A stretch of 64,000 nt of DNA, taken from the NCBI RefSeq assembly GCF_002075795.1, contig NZ_CP020472.1, positions 4,334,501 to 4,398,500 on the forward strand, written 5' to 3'. Shown here in pieces: positions 63,943-64,000 of the stretch. Below the pieces are notes generated by a model. The model had not been told where the DNA came from. It searched no databases and saw nothing but the letters and a program-made list of their open reading frames with translations. Numbering within the stretch: position 1 is the stretch's first letter; each line of letters begins with the position of its first letter. Source of the stretch: Shewanella japonica (GTDB taxonomy: Bacteria; Pseudomonadota; Gammaproteobacteria; Enterobacterales; Shewanellaceae). The translations under genes were made by a program, and so were the position numbers.

Positions 63943-64000
63943 ACACCTTTAACTCGATGATTCCTATAAGCTAGTTCAGCTTTAGTCATTCGTCACTTTT

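Noticed and set aside
1..64000. tRNA, rRNA or intact insertion sequences
   Set aside because: No cloverleaf-like sequences, rRNA segments, transposase frames or terminal inverted repeats were recognised by eye; a covariance-model search would be the decisive test.

Overview
The window looks like part of a Shewanella chromosome, probably a cold or marine member of the genus. The support is three tandem outer-membrane multiheme cytochromes of the OmcA/MtrC family, the purHD / zntR-permease neighbourhood (an arrangement I recall from S. oneidensis), and the moderate to low GC with AT-rich spacers. No rRNA, tRNA, CRISPR array, phage module or intact insertion sequence was seen.

Layout. (1) 1-5.3 kb: an RND efflux operon (adaptor cut by the window edge, pump, outer-membrane lipoprotein with an in-frame stop), then a PlpD-like secreted patatin phospholipase. 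(2) 7.8-10.7 kb, minus strand: a secreted GEVED/LruC protein and a small lipoprotein broken at a 9-G tract. (3) 11.3-15.7 kb: a Fur-box-controlled iron operon (TonB receptor, DUF3649, PepSY, DUF3325). (4) 16.3-31.9 kb: mostly housekeeping and small genes, including several GNAT acetyltransferases, an AraC regulator, a glycosyltransferase, an NfeD/SPFH/SPFH operon, udp, an MscS channel, a small XRE-regulator/membrane-protein module with apparent operators, a radical SAM protein and an ElaA-like protein. (5) 32-39 kb: two tandem Oar-like TonB receptors, each duplicated with its own leader and an identical terminator. (6) 39.2-47.3 kb: an S1/P1 nuclease and three tandem OmcA/MtrC-type lipoprotein cytochromes. 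Each cytochrome has nine CXXCH motifs and a CRP-like site placed identically relative to a -10 box. (7) 47.3-52.5 kb: a ZntR-like regulator and a DUF318 permease carrying a repeated Cys-Cys insert, divergent from purH-purD. (8) 53.0-54.8 kb: a gene-poor, hairpin-dense array of about 570-bp imperfect repeats. (9) 55-64 kb: an NhaC antiporter, a PuuB-like oxidoreductase, a GNAT protein, two spondin-domain proteins beside a two-component system in which both genes are frameshifted, a DUF6445 oxygenase and a small membrane protein.

How it fits together: regions 3, 5 and 6 hold nutrient uptake and respiration functions at the cell surface. The cytochromes look like a CRP-controlled family of extracellular electron-transfer lipoproteins, but no mtrA/mtrB partners are present, so a conduit would have to be encoded elsewhere. 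The most unusual items are the Cys-Cys-repeat permease under a MerR-type promoter, the three identically wired nine-heme cytochromes, the duplicated leaders of the Oar-like receptors, and the covarying hairpin repeat array. Three genes are each one base too long in a homopolymer, so assembly error must be excluded before calling them pseudogenes.
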